Positions 25,191 to 34,628 are shown, numbered from the stretch's first letter. The stretch is DNA of 46,302 nt from an uncultured Lachnospiraceae bacterium (GCA_910589385.1 CAJUTU010000031.1:1-46302); one strand, 5' to 3'. Notes: a model not told the origin generated them from the letters alone. Made by a program: numbers and translations.

Positions 25191-27890
25191 TTGAAACATC
25201 TGAAATTTATTGACGAGCATGGCAGCTTTTTCCTGAAACAGCCGGAAAATATCAGTTATCTATACTTTCCTCTTGCTTCAGAGACGGGATTAAAGAGCGC
25301 TGTCACACCAAATCTTGGCGGTGATTCCAAAATAGACCAGGAAACCTTTCTTTTAGAACCGGTCAGTTCCGAGAGCCTGCATAATAACCGTTCTGTCCGA
25401 AATTTCTGGCTTGCAGACAATGACGGCGGCGTATATTCGGCCGCCGGCTCTTCCGCAGAACAGGAGGCCCGCAGATTTTCGGAGTTACAGGATGAAAGCG
25501 AACTGACAGCAGGATTGATGTGGCAGACTTTAAAGAGGACTTCCAAAATCTTTCAGCTGGAATCCACGGTCACTTCGTTCATTCCGAAGGGCCATAATGT
25601 AGAAATCATGTATGTGACCATACAGAACCAGTCAGAATCCACCCGGAAACTGACTGCTTATGCAGCTATCCCTATTTATGGGCGGAGTGCGGATAATATC
25701 CGGGATCATAGAAATGTAACTTCCATGCTCCATCGGATCCGCACTACGAAACATGGCGTATTTGTCTGCCCCACCATGTCTTTTGATGAAAAAGGGCACA
25801 GGCCGAACAGCCGCATCTATTATGTTGCCGGCTGTTCGGGGAAGGGTGATACTCCAGAAAGCTTTTATCCCACTGTAGAAGATTTTATCGGTGAAGGCGG
25901 CACCTTCACACATCCGCGCGCTGTATATGAGGGATATCCCGGCTCCCCGGCCTGTGGCAGCGCGGCAGGAAAAGAAGCAATGGGAGCTTTCCGGTTTGAA
26001 CCGGTCTCTCTGGCTCCTGGCGAAAAAGCCGATTATATCCTTCTGCTTGGCGCGGAAAACAGTGAACAGGCAATTTCAGAAATTTGGGAAAGCCTGAATA
26101 GTACACAAAAAGTACAGCATGCCCTGACTGAAACAAAATCCTACTGGCAGGACCAGGTATCGGTGGATTTCCATACAAAGGATGAAGACTTTGATCGCCT
26201 GATGAAATGGATCTGTTTCCAGCCGTTCCTGCGCCGGTTATTTGGCTGCTCCTTCCTGCCCCATCATGACTATGGCCGGGGTGGGCGCGGATGGCGGGAT
26301 CTGTGGCAGGACTGCCTCTCCCTGCTGCTGATGGAACCGGATCAGGTCGGACATATGATTGCCATGAACTTTGGCGGCGTCCGCATTGACGGGACGAACG
26401 CGACCATCATCGGAGCAGGCGACGGCAATTTTATTGCAGACCGGAACGGGATTGCCCGGGTCTGGATGGATCACGCGCTCTGGCCTCTGATGACCACAAA
26501 GCTTTATATTGACCAGACCGGAGATATTGAAATTCTGAACAAACAGATTTCCTATTTTAAAGATGCCCAAACAATGAGAGGAACTGCGGCCGATCCTCTG
26601 TGGAAACCTGAATCTGGAAACAAACTGCTTACGGAAGACGGCCGGATTTACACCGGAAGTATTTTAGAACATCTTCTCATACAGCAGCTTGCCGCTTTTT
26701 ATGAGGTAGGCAGCCATAATATTTACAGGCTCCGGGGAGCAGATTGGAATGACGCTCTCGACATGGCCGCCGAACATGGAGAGAGTGTCGCTTTCACCTG
26801 TGCCTATGCAGGAAACCTGCTGAACCTGGCGGCAATGATCCGTGTTCTGGATCACCACTCCTCCACACATACGATCGAGCTCCCTGTGGAAATGGAAATC
26901 CTTCTGAACAACAATATTGAGATTTTTGAAGATATCCGCAAAAAAGAGAGCATTTTAAAAGACTATACCTTCCAGTGCCGCCATACGGTCAGCGGCAGGC
27001 GTAAACGTTTTTCACTTTCCGTTCTTGCCGTGAATCTGATCCAGAAAGCAAACTGGCTCATGGAATACCTGAGAACCCATGAATGGATTGACGGCCCCAG
27101 GGATGAAGGCTGGTTCAACAGCTATTACGACAACCACGGACGTGCAGTCGAAGGATTTTTTGAAAATCAAGTCCGCATGATGCTCACAGGGCAGGTTTTT
27201 GCCATTATGAGCGGGACTGCGGAGGACACACATATCGAGAAAATCGTAAAAAGCGCCGACCATTATCTTTACCGGAAAGAAATCGGCGGCTACCGGCTGA
27301 ATACAAATTTCCATGAACTAAAATTCGACATGGGCCGTATGTTCGGATTTGCTTATGGCGAAAAGGAAAACGGAGCCGTGTTCTCCCACATGACGGTCAT
27401 GTACGCCAATGCCCTGTACCGCCGGGGATTTGTAAAGGAAGGCTGGAAAGCCTTGAAAACATTGGCCGATACTGCCCTGGATTTTGACACCAGCCATATA
27501 TATCCGGGCATTCCGGAGTATTTCCGCTCTGACGGGCGGGGAATGTACCAGTACCTGACCGGCGCGGCGAGCTGGTTCATGCTGACTATGATCACAGAAG
27601 TGTTCGGCGTCCGCGGAGAAACGGGAGACCTGATCCTGTATCCAAAGCTTTTGGCGGAACAGTTTAGCGACGATGGCAGCGTTTCCATCACCACTACCTT
27701 CGCAGATAAAAAAATTACGGTTGTGTATAAAAACCAAAGTAGAAAAGATTTTGGCTCCTATGTCATTGGTTCTGCTTTTTGTGATGAGGATGGACTTGCA
27801 GTAAATGAAGATGCTTTTGTCGTCCTTCCACGCAAAACACTGGCTGCGTTATCTGACGGCCCGCACAGGATCACGATCCATTTGGTATAG
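25191..27890 (+). CDS. GH94 family phosphorylase (substrate not determined; laminaribiose- or cellodextrin-phosphorylase-like size)
   Basis: The gene starts at TTG 25191 behind AAGGAG with a nine-base spacer and encodes 899 residues. An N-terminal beta-sandwich (about 1-300) precedes an alpha6/alpha6 barrel. Signatures include GRGGRGWRDLWQDCLSLLL, the GH94 substrate/phosphate region, and GADWNDALDM at 517-526 with the general-acid aspartates D518/D521. GH94 enzymes cleave beta-linked disaccharides or oligosaccharides with phosphate, giving sugar-1-phosphate and saving ATP. It is longer than cellobiose or chitobiose phosphorylases (about 800), closer to laminaribiose (about 910) or cellodextrin phosphorylases. 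No signal peptide: cytoplasmic. It is followed after 104 bases by a second GH94 gene; the importer diverges upstream. Confidence 0.85.
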   Translation: MKHLKFIDEHGSFFLKQPENISYLYFPLASETGLKSAVTPNLGGDSKIDQETFLLEPVSSESLHNNRSVRNFWLADNDGGVYSAAGSSAEQEARRFSELQDESELTAGLMWQTLKRTSKIFQLESTVTSFIPKGHNVEIMYVTIQNQSESTRKLTAYAAIPIYGRSADNIRDHRNVTSMLHRIRTTKHGVFVCPTMSFDEKGHRPNSRIYYVAGCSGKGDTPESFYPTVEDFIGEGGTFTHPRAVYEGYPGSPACGSAAGKEAMGAFRFEPVSLAPGEKADYILLLGAENSEQAISEIWESLNSTQKVQHALTETKSYWQDQVSVDFHTKDEDFDRLMKWICFQPFLRRLFGCSFLPHHDYGRGGRGWRDLWQDCLSLLLMEPDQVGHMIAMNFGGVRIDGTNATIIGAGDGNFIADRNGIARVWMDHALWPLMTTKLYIDQTGDIEILNKQISYFKDAQTMRGTAADPLWKPESGNKLLTEDGRIYTGSILEHLLIQQLAAFYEVGSHNIYRLRGADWNDALDMAAEHGESVAFTCAYAGNLLNLAAMIRVLDHHSSTHTIELPVEMEILLNNNIEIFEDIRKKESILKDYTFQCRHTVSGRRKRFSLSVLAVNLIQKANWLMEYLRTHEWIDGPRDEGWFNSYYDNHGRAVEGFFENQVRMMLTGQVFAIMSGTAEDTHIEKIVKSADHYLYRKEIGGYRLNTNFHELKFDMGRMFGFAYGEKENGAVFSHMTVMYANALYRRGFVKEGWKALKTLADTALDFDTSHIYPGIPEYFRSDGRGMYQYLTGAASWFMLTMITEVFGVRGETGDLILYPKLLAEQFSDDGSVSITTTFADKKITVVYKNQSRKDFGSYVIGSAFCDEDGLAVNEDAFVVLPRKTLAALSDGPHRITIHLV

Positions 27891-27994
27891 CTGTTCCTAA
27901 CAACACTCATTAAGAAAAAGCAGACATGTCTATGATCTGCTGTCCCGAATCGTTATGAAGGAACTTTTATCAAAGAAAGGAATGGAACTGAATT

Positions 27995-30406
27995 ATGAGA
28001 TATGGATATTTTGATGATACAAACCGGGAATACGTTATTGACCGGCCGGATACGCCGGCGCCATGGGTAAACTATTTAGGCTCACCGGAATATGGCGCAA
28101 TTATTTCCAACAATGCAGGCGGCTACAGCTTTGCGAAATCCGGGGCAAACGGGCGGATCCTCCGCTATATTTTCAACAGCTTTGATCAGCCCGGACGATA
28201 TATTTACATCCGGGATAATGAATCCAAAGATTACTGGTCTGCTTCCTGGCAGCCGGTCGGGAAAAATATGGAAAGCTATGAAAGTAAATGTTTTCATGGC
28301 ATGGGTTATACCAGAATGACCGCAGACTATGCCGAAATTTATTCCGAGGCATCTTATTATGTTCCTCTGGATAAAACTCATGAAGTGTGGGCGCTTTCCG
28401 TAACCAACCGCTCAAAGTCCCCCCGGTCCCTTACATTGACCGGCTATGCCGAGTTTACGAATCACAGTAACTATGAGCAGGATCAGGTGAATCTGCAGTA
28501 TTCCCTTTTCATAACGAGAACCTTGTTTGAGAAAGACCGGATCATCCAGCAGATCCATGGCAATCTGGATGCCCTTCCGGAAAATGAACAGGTAGACGAG
28601 AAAAATGTAACCGAGCGGTTTTTTGGCCTTGCAGGTGCAGATGTATCATCCTACTGCGGTGAAAAAGAGCACTTCCTTGGAAAATATCACGGATACGGAA
28701 ATCCAAAGGGGGTCGAATCCGGTAATCTTGGAAACAAAACCAGTTATAATGAAAATTCCTGCGGCGCGCTGTCCTGCACAATCGCACTGGCACCGGATGA
28801 AACCAAAACGATTCTTTTTCTGCTTGGCGCCGGCGGCTCTGATGCTGCGGCTTCAATCCTGGATGCCTATACAGATCCATCAGAAAAGGTGAAAGCGGAA
28901 TTGCTTGCATTAAAGGAATACTGGCATGAAAAACTGGATCATTTTAAGGTCCATACCCCCAGCCGGGAATTCAATACCATGCTCAACACCTGGAATGCTT
29001 ATAACTGTTTCATGACCTTTATCTGGTCCCGGGCGGCCTCCTTCATTTACTGCGGGCTGCGCAATGGTTATGGCTACCGCGATACCGTGCAGGATATCCA
29101 GGGGATCATCCACCTTGCACCCGAGATGGCGGCGGATAAAATCCGTTTTATGCTTTCCGCACAGGTCAGCAACGGCGCCGGTCTTCCTCTCGTAAAATTT
29201 ACACATGACCCGGGACATGAAGATACCCCTGCTGATGCCTCCTACCGGCAGGTAACCGGGCATCCGGCATACCGCGCGGACGATGCATTGTGGCTCTTTC
29301 CGACAGTTTACAAATATATTGCCGAAACCGGAAATACCGCATTTCTTGACGAAATGATCCCCTTTGCAGACAAAGATAACGCGAGCGTTTACGAACATTT
29401 AAAACGAGCGGTCCGGTTTTCACTGGAGCACCTTGGCCCTCACGGCATGCCTGCCGGGCTTTACGCAGACTGGAACGACTGCCTGCGTCTGGGCGCAGAC
29501 GGAGAATCCTCCTTTGTAGCAATGCAGTTTTATTACGCATTGGCTATTTTAAAGAAATTTTCTGCGTATAAAGAAGATATGGAGTATCTGGAATATCTGG
29601 ATAAAAAGCAGGCAGAAGCAGCGGAAAGGATCCAAAAGCTCTGCTGGGACAAAGATCGTTTTATCCGGGGATATACGCAGGCAGGGGAACGGATCGGCGC
29701 GGCAGAAGATCCCGAAGCCAGCCTATGGTTAAATCCCCAGAGTTGGGCTGTCATCAGCGGGCTTGCCGATGCCGGGCAGGCTGATACCGTGCTCACAAAT
29801 GTCTGGCAGCAGTTAAATACCAAATACGGAGCCCTCCTGATGGATCCGCCTTATCACGCACATGCTTTTGACGGTGCGCTTGCCGTGATTTACAACCAGG
29901 GCACCAAAGAAAACGCCGGGATTTTCTCCCAGTCCCAGGGATGGCTGATCCTTGCAGAAGCATTATGCGGACATGGAGAACGTGCTTTTACCTACTTTAT
30001 GGAAAATGCGCCGGCTGCATGGAATGACCATGCAGAGATCCGCCGCCTGGAGCCTTATTGCTACGGCCAGTTTACAGAAGGAAGAGCCAGCGGACATCCA
30101 GGCCGTTCCCATGTACACTGGCTGACCGGCACTGCTTCAACCGTGATGGTGGGATGTGTGGAGGGAATCTTAGGCCTGAGGCCTGACCTGGACGGAATCA
30201 AGATTTCCCCGTCTATTCCAAAGGACTGGGCACATCTGGAAATTGAAAAAGATTTTCGCGGAAAGCATCTGCATATTGTGATAGACAATCCGAACCAGCA
30301 GGAGAACGGATGCGAGAAGCTCATTGTAAACGACAAAGAAGTTGGCTGCAATTACATTCCTGAGACTCTTCTTGAGGAAACAAATCAGATTCAATTGATT
30401 CTATAA
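27995..30406 (+). CDS. GH94 phosphorylase, cellobiose/diacetylchitobiose/cellobionate phosphorylase type
   Basis: This 803-residue protein has the usual length and order of GH94 disaccharide phosphorylases: start MRYGYFDDTNREYVI, PAPWVNYLG, NNAGGYSF, the barrel with GYGYRDTVQDIQGI, and YADWNDCLRL (residues 490-499) with D492/D495 as the general-acid region. It ends with HVHWLTGTAS, GLRPDLDGIKISPSIP and a C-terminal beta domain. The N-terminus strongly recalls N,N'-diacetylchitobiose phosphorylase and also cellobiose and cellobionic acid phosphorylases; I cannot separate these by eye. If chitobiose is the substrate, it would finish the N-glycan core left by the beta-mannosidase of this window. 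AAAGGAATG precedes the ATG. A terminator and the AraC gene follow. Confidence 0.9.
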   Translation: MRYGYFDDTNREYVIDRPDTPAPWVNYLGSPEYGAIISNNAGGYSFAKSGANGRILRYIFNSFDQPGRYIYIRDNESKDYWSASWQPVGKNMESYESKCFHGMGYTRMTADYAEIYSEASYYVPLDKTHEVWALSVTNRSKSPRSLTLTGYAEFTNHSNYEQDQVNLQYSLFITRTLFEKDRIIQQIHGNLDALPENEQVDEKNVTERFFGLAGADVSSYCGEKEHFLGKYHGYGNPKGVESGNLGNKTSYNENSCGALSCTIALAPDETKTILFLLGAGGSDAAASILDAYTDPSEKVKAELLALKEYWHEKLDHFKVHTPSREFNTMLNTWNAYNCFMTFIWSRAASFIYCGLRNGYGYRDTVQDIQGIIHLAPEMAADKIRFMLSAQVSNGAGLPLVKFTHDPGHEDTPADASYRQVTGHPAYRADDALWLFPTVYKYIAETGNTAFLDEMIPFADKDNASVYEHLKRAVRFSLEHLGPHGMPAGLYADWNDCLRLGADGESSFVAMQFYYALAILKKFSAYKEDMEYLEYLDKKQAEAAERIQKLCWDKDRFIRGYTQAGERIGAAEDPEASLWLNPQSWAVISGLADAGQADTVLTNVWQQLNTKYGALLMDPPYHAHAFDGALAVIYNQGTKENAGIFSQSQGWLILAEALCGHGERAFTYFMENAPAAWNDHAEIRRLEPYCYGQFTEGRASGHPGRSHVHWLTGTASTVMVGCVEGILGLRPDLDGIKISPSIPKDWAHLEIEKDFRGKHLHIVIDNPNQQENGCEKLIVNDKEVGCNYIPETLLEETNQIQLIL

Positions 30407-30411
30407 AAAAT

Positions 30412-30450
30412 AGCAGGCGCAGTATCTTTCCCATGGTGCGCCTGCTTTTT
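30412..30450. terminator. Rho-independent terminator after the second GH94 gene
   Basis: AGCAGGCGCA (30412-30421) pairs perfectly with TGCGCCTGCT (30437-30446) and is followed by TTTT on the plus strand. A-rich sequence before it also gives T's for the converging AraC gene on the minus strand. Confidence 0.9.
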
Positions 30451-30464
30451 GACAAAAATATCGA

Positions 30465-31238
30465 CTACTTCCCGGCCGCATCTTCTTCCGTATCAATATC
30501 CCACTGAAGGGTATGATTTAAGTCGCGGTATTTCTTAGGCGTCATGCCGACATATTCACGGAACTGCTGTATAAAGTGGCTCTGTGAAGAAAATGAAAGG
30601 CGATTCGCAATATCGATCATAGAATAGTCGCTGTAATGCAGGAGATTTTTTGCCATTTCGATTTTCTGCGCACGGATATACGCGCTGACGGAATCTCCGG
30701 TTTCTTTCTTAAATAGCCGTGAAAGATAGCTGGACGACACTCCAAGCTCGTCTGCCAGATCTTCAATGGTAATCCGTTCCTTTATGTGAGAATAGATATA
30801 TTCCTTACAGATGTTGATATGCCTGGAATTCGTATCGCTCCGGCGGATCTTGCGCATCTTTTCTGTATAGTCCAGCACCATCTCGTCATGAAGATTGCGT
30901 ACTCCCTGCACGGTATGTATATCATCCAGCTTCTGGATATAAAAATCACTCATCCGAAAAGCCTGCTCCAGCTCCATGCCTTTCTGCTTACACAATCGGG
31001 TGATCATTGCCGTTGTGATCACAAAATGATATTTCAGGTTCGTAACCGGATTCCTAGACAATACTCCAACGCCCTCGCTGTCCAAAAACCTTTCCTCTTC
31101 GCAGTTTTTTCTCACCGCTTCCAGGTCGCCATTCGTAACGGCCTGATAAAACAAAAATTCTTCTGTCGGCTGTCTGTGTTCTATCTCGTCAATATCATCT
31201 TCCTCCTCTAAGAGAAGCCATTCATCCTGATAGCTCAT
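30465..31238 (-). CDS. AraC family transcriptional regulator
   Basis: The 257-residue protein has an N-terminal region (about 1-145) of helical type common in Lachnospiraceae AraC proteins, without a clear cupin fold. The DNA-binding domain (about 150-245) has both helix-turn-helix motifs: IEDLADELGVSSSYLSRLFKKETG and IDIANRLSFSSQSHFIQQFREYVGMTPKKYR. It converges on the second GH94 gene and shares a terminator with it. It is the best candidate to activate the GH94 genes and perhaps the divergent importer through the TTTCCGCGGC repeats, an inference from position only. The very acidic N-terminus (LLEEEDDIDEIEH) is notable. Confidence 0.9.
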   Translation of the reverse strand: MSYQDEWLLLEEEDDIDEIEHRQPTEEFLFYQAVTNGDLEAVRKNCEEERFLDSEGVGVLSRNPVTNLKYHFVITTAMITRLCKQKGMELEQAFRMSDFYIQKLDDIHTVQGVRNLHDEMVLDYTEKMRKIRRSDTNSRHINICKEYIYSHIKERITIEDLADELGVSSSYLSRLFKKETGDSVSAYIRAQKIEMAKNLLHYSDYSMIDIANRLSFSSQSHFIQQFREYVGMTPKKYRDLNHTLQWDIDTEEDAAGK

Positions 31239-31321
31239 AGACCATTCCCCCTTTCAAATGATTTGCGGAAATCTAGTAGTTGTCTGTCTCGTTGAATCTC
31301 CTGACTTGGTAATAAAGGCAG

Positions 31322-32791
31322 TCATGTCATTGATTCACAATTCTTCATCATCACGGACAATATGAAAACCTTATTTTCCATCTTAAAATCCATTGTCCCT
31401 TGATATTTCTCTGCTGTACTTTTGATATTCGAAAGCCCTATCCCATGAGAATTTTTATCCGCTTTCTCTGTCGGCGGAAACCCATCCTGCCATTTTCCCG
31501 CCAGCCGTCCGGTAAAGCTGTTCTCCACCTTCAATACCAGAAGGTTCCCTTTCTGCAGAGAGCTTAACCGGATAAAGGCATCTGCTCCCTGTCCGTTCTC
31601 TTTCAGTTTCCTGCATGCCTCGATCGCATTGTCCAAGGCATTTCCCAAGATCACGCCGATATCATAGCTTCGGATCTTCAGATCTTTCGGGAACAGAAGC
31701 TGGTCCGCATCCATTTTAAGTTCCGGCACCAGCCGTACTGCCTCATGGTATTTCATGTTCAGCAAGGTATCCACCACCGTATTCCCCGTCTTAAAACGAA
31801 CCTCCAGCTTTTCAAGTGTCCGGTCCAGTTCTGACAGGTACGCCTGTAATTCTCCATTTTCTTCTGCTCCCTCCCTGGCATAAAGGCGCTGGATGACCGA
31901 AAGCGTATTGTTCATATCGTGCTTCATGCCCCGGATACCGGAATAAATGCGCTCCATTTCATCCATATGCTCCTGCAGGCTCTCCACCTGTTTTTCAAGG
32001 ACGATCCTGCTGCTCCTTTCCCGGTTCCTGCAGATCATATCCTGGAACAGTTTTACTCCTTGCAGGATAGACAACAATGACAGGAACAGGATTGCCGGTA
32101 GCACAAAAATTAATATGGGGTATCTGTCATACAGTATTTTAGGGACGCCATCTTCTATTGTAATGATGATAATGCGCAGTAACATACAGAGCATCAGTCC
32201 CACTGCCGCTGGAATGAGGATAAACAAAAGCTCTGTCCTGTTCATGCAGTATTCTTTCTCGCGGAAATCCCTCACCATCTTTTTTAACGAGAAATACAAA
32301 AAGACCGCCATAACCAGACATTCCAAAATCCACTGGCAGAGCAATCCGATATTGACTGCCATGTTAAAGGCTTTATCAGATTTGATCACCCCATTTCCCA
32401 CACACCAGTTACACAGGTCAAGCAGGCCGTCCCCCATCTCACCCATTAGAATGACGGTTGTATAACGGGTAATGTCTGAAACTGCCTGAAAAGAAACTAC
32501 GAGAAAAAATGTGAGCAGGTGAAATGCTTTATAAAAGCAGACAGCAAGAACAGACGCAGTACCAAGCGCCAATACCAGCTTCCCGGCCGCGGCCCAATAG
32601 TCCCAGTTTTCTGACCGACCTATCCGGGTGCTCCCTAGTCTCAGCACCGTATATAAAGCTGCGGCCGCCAAGCCGTTCCACCGTTTATCGTTTATCCTGC
32701 TTTCCAGAAAGCTTCCATAAAAATACTGCAGGCAGTATCCCTGGAAAGGATAAAGAAATACAAAAAAAATGATATCTGCCGCTTCAGACAC
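31322..32791 (-). CDS. AgrC-like sensor histidine kinase (GHKL ATPase)
   Basis: I prefer the GTG at 32789-32791 (VSEAADI), eight bases after GGAGG; an earlier GTG at 32800 overlaps that site. The protein has about six membrane segments in its first 250 residues, then a short coiled coil, the H box GMKHDMNNTL and the GHKL ATPase domain with the N box ILGNALDNAIEAC and HGIGLSNIKSTAEKY. This is the AgrC/ComD architecture: peptide-sensing kinases that pair with LytTR response regulators. The partner is the gene just upstream (overlap 8 bases). No AgrB or AgrD-like precursor gene is visible here. Confidence 0.9.
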   Translation of the reverse strand: MSEAADIIFFVFLYPFQGYCLQYFYGSFLESRINDKRWNGLAAAALYTVLRLGSTRIGRSENWDYWAAAGKLVLALGTASVLAVCFYKAFHLLTFFLVVSFQAVSDITRYTTVILMGEMGDGLLDLCNWCVGNGVIKSDKAFNMAVNIGLLCQWILECLVMAVFLYFSLKKMVRDFREKEYCMNRTELLFILIPAAVGLMLCMLLRIIIITIEDGVPKILYDRYPILIFVLPAILFLSLLSILQGVKLFQDMICRNRERSSRIVLEKQVESLQEHMDEMERIYSGIRGMKHDMNNTLSVIQRLYAREGAEENGELQAYLSELDRTLEKLEVRFKTGNTVVDTLLNMKYHEAVRLVPELKMDADQLLFPKDLKIRSYDIGVILGNALDNAIEACRKLKENGQGADAFIRLSSLQKGNLLVLKVENSFTGRLAGKWQDGFPPTEKADKNSHGIGLSNIKSTAEKYQGTMDFKMENKVFILSVMMKNCESMT

Positions 32792-33488
32792 TGGATACAC
32801 CTCCGTTCTGCAGATGCCACATATACGTCTTTACGAACTCTTTATACTTCTTTTTTGCCAGATAGATCCTGTCGCCATTCGTAAGAGTGATGCTCTCACT
32901 GTCATATTCTGTGATATATGCCATGTTCACGATGTACGCCCGGTGGCAGCGGTAAAATTCCTCCCCTAGCTGGCTCTCCAGCTCATCCATCGACGCATAG
33001 ATTTCTATGGTTTTCTTTGCTTTAGCTGTATGTATCTCCACCTTTTTTGCCTTGCTCTCAATATACATGATATCCGTCTGGTCAAGCGTAAGGTTTCTCG
33101 TTTTTATAAAAAGATATTTCTTGTCTTCCTTTTTCCCCACTTCCCTTGCCGCTCTTTCCAGCACTTCCGCAAACTTCTTCTCATCCAGCGGCTTTAACAA
33201 GTATTGAAACGCGTAAAGGTCGAGCGCGTCGAACACATACTCCTTCATGCCCGTGATGAATATGAGGACGGCATCCTCCTGCCTCTTGCGAAGCCGCCTC
33301 GCCGTCTCAATGCCATTCATGCCCTCCATCTGGATATCAAGGAAAACAATATCAAACTGTTTTCCCGACGCAATCAGTTCCTCCCCCGCGGCATACGGTT
33401 CTATATGGCTTTTTAGCTCCTGTTTTTTGATCAAGGCGCATATATGCTCCCTGATTATTTTCTCATCTTCTAAAACTGCTATCTCCAA
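32784..33488 (-). CDS. LytTR family response regulator (AgrA-like)
   Basis: It begins at TTG 33486-33488 after GAGGTG, giving 234 residues. The receiver domain (1-120) has the phospho-acceptor D51 in IVFLDIQMEGMNG and the conserved lysine in YLLKPLDEKKF. The LytTR DNA-binding domain (about 130-230) shows YIESKAKKVEIHTAKAKKTIEIYASM and FYRCHRAYIVNMAYI. Such regulators bind paired imperfect direct repeats upstream of target genes. It is the first gene of the minus-strand pair with the AgrC-like kinase; a divergent LytTR/DUF3021 operon begins 210 bases away and could be a target. Confidence 0.93.
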   Translation of the reverse strand: MEIAVLEDEKIIREHICALIKKQELKSHIEPYAAGEELIASGKQFDIVFLDIQMEGMNGIETARRLRKRQEDAVLIFITGMKEYVFDALDLYAFQYLLKPLDEKKFAEVLERAAREVGKKEDKKYLFIKTRNLTLDQTDIMYIESKAKKVEIHTAKAKKTIEIYASMDELESQLGEEFYRCHRAYIVNMAYITEYDSESITLTNGDRIYLAKKKYKEFVKTYMWHLQNGGVSSV

Positions 33489-33644
33489 AATCCATCACCT
33501 CAAATCCAGACTGATTTCTCATTTTGCTGCCCCCTTATTTCATGCGCTGTGTTTTCATTCTACTAAAAAAAACTGTTGAAAACAACCCTATCAGACACAC
33601 CAGAACCACTTATATCCTAAAATCAACCGTCTATTGTAGATCAG

Positions 33645-33673
33645 TTGAAAATAGTTTGTGTTATTCTTATAAT
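33645..33673 (+). promoter_or_regulatory. Sigma-A promoter of the LytTR-DUF3021 operon
   Basis: TTGAAA (33645-33650) and TATAAT (33668-33673) have the ideal 17-base spacer. The -35 box overlaps GTTGA of an interrupted dyad TCAAC-N16-GTTGA (33623-33648), a possible autoregulatory site for the LytTR protein. The RBS AGAAAGGAGGT and the ATG at 33699 follow. Confidence 0.75.
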
Positions 33674-33698
33674 GGCATTCAGAAAGGAGGTCTTGCTA

Positions 33699-34139
33699 AT
33701 GCAGGTCGAAGTAAAGATTGATGATTCATGCTGCGAACCCAGGGTAATTATCTTGACCGCTTCAATAACAGAAGAAGTCAATAACCTTGTGCAAAAAATA
33801 TCCGAAAATAACCCACAGATCATTTCTGGCAGCAAGGACGGGAGAATTGAAATATTAGAGCAAAATGATCTGTATAAAATTTATGCCGGCAACGGCAAAG
33901 TCTTCGCTGCGGCTGATAACGGAGAATATATTTTACGGCTCAGGCTCTATGAGATAGAAGAGCGATTAAACCCCTCTCAATTTGTCCGTATTTCAAATTC
34001 AGAGATCATCAACCTAAAAAAGGTAAAAAACTTTGATTTAAGCTTTACCGGCACAATTTGTGTGGAACTAATGAATGGAACAACAACCTATGTATCAAGA
34101 CGATATGTCCAAAAAATCAAAAAAATATTAGGAACGTGA
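33699..34139 (+). CDS. LytTR domain transcriptional regulator (partner of DUF3021)
   Basis: The start is ATG 33699 (MQVEVKID) behind AGAAAGGAGGT; a longer frame from 33645 would begin inside the promoter. The 146 residues have a short N-terminal domain and a LytTR domain (about 55-145: GRIEILEQNDLYKIYAGNGKVF, then FVRISNSEIINLKKVKNF, VSRRYVQKIKKIL). No receiver domain is present. Small LytTR proteins of this type are encoded with a membrane-bound DUF3021 partner that holds or inhibits them, a LytTR regulatory system without kinase. The DUF3021 gene follows after 10 bases. It has its own sigma-A promoter and may regulate it. Confidence 0.9.
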   Translation: MQVEVKIDDSCCEPRVIILTASITEEVNNLVQKISENNPQIISGSKDGRIEILEQNDLYKIYAGNGKVFAAADNGEYILRLRLYEIEERLNPSQFVRISNSEIINLKKVKNFDLSFTGTICVELMNGTTTYVSRRYVQKIKKILGT

Positions 34140-34149
34140 GGTAATAAAC

Positions 34150-34614
34150 ATGAAAAAGAAAATATTTTTACGCAGTATATCAGGCTTCCCGCAGGGAGTA
34201 GCGATCGGATATTTTATATCAATCATTATTTCTCTGATATGGGCAGACGGCTATTATTCCCCATGCGTACCTGAATTGGTTGAAATGATGGGAAGCGAGA
34301 TCAATGCTGTTTTGCTGCAGGCTGTTTTATGCGGGATATTGGGCACGGGATGTGCCGCAAGCTCTGTAATATGGGAAATAGAGGATTGGGGTATGGTAAA
34401 ACAGACAGGAATCTATTTTTTGGTCGTTTCCATGATCATGCTGCCGATATCTTATGTCATGTTTTGGATGGAACATAGTTTAAAAGGAGTCCTGAGTTAT
34501 TTCGGGATCTTTACTCTTATTTTTGCCATTGTATGGGTCGTAATGTATGCCAGCGGCATATACAATGTCAAAAAAATGAACGAGGCTCTGCGCAGGAGAC
34601 AGGACAAGGTGTAA
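34150..34614 (+). CDS. DUF3021 membrane protein (LytTR partner)
   Basis: This 154-residue protein has four membrane segments (about 12-30, 50-72, 84-106 and 114-138), with the family's first segment GVAIGYFISIIISLIW. DUF3021 proteins are encoded next to receiver-less LytTR regulators and act as membrane inhibitors of them. The gene starts 10 bases after the LytTR gene and follows a GAGGTAATAAAC site. The C-terminus is basic (ALRRRQDKV). A 12-bp hairpin follows the stop. Confidence 0.88.
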   Translation: MKKKIFLRSISGFPQGVAIGYFISIIISLIWADGYYSPCVPELVEMMGSEINAVLLQAVLCGILGTGCAASSVIWEIEDWGMVKQTGIYFLVVSMIMLPISYVMFWMEHSLKGVLSYFGIFTLIFAIVWVVMYASGIYNVKKMNEALRRRQDKV

Positions 34615-34628
34615 ATATCTTTAAGTTC

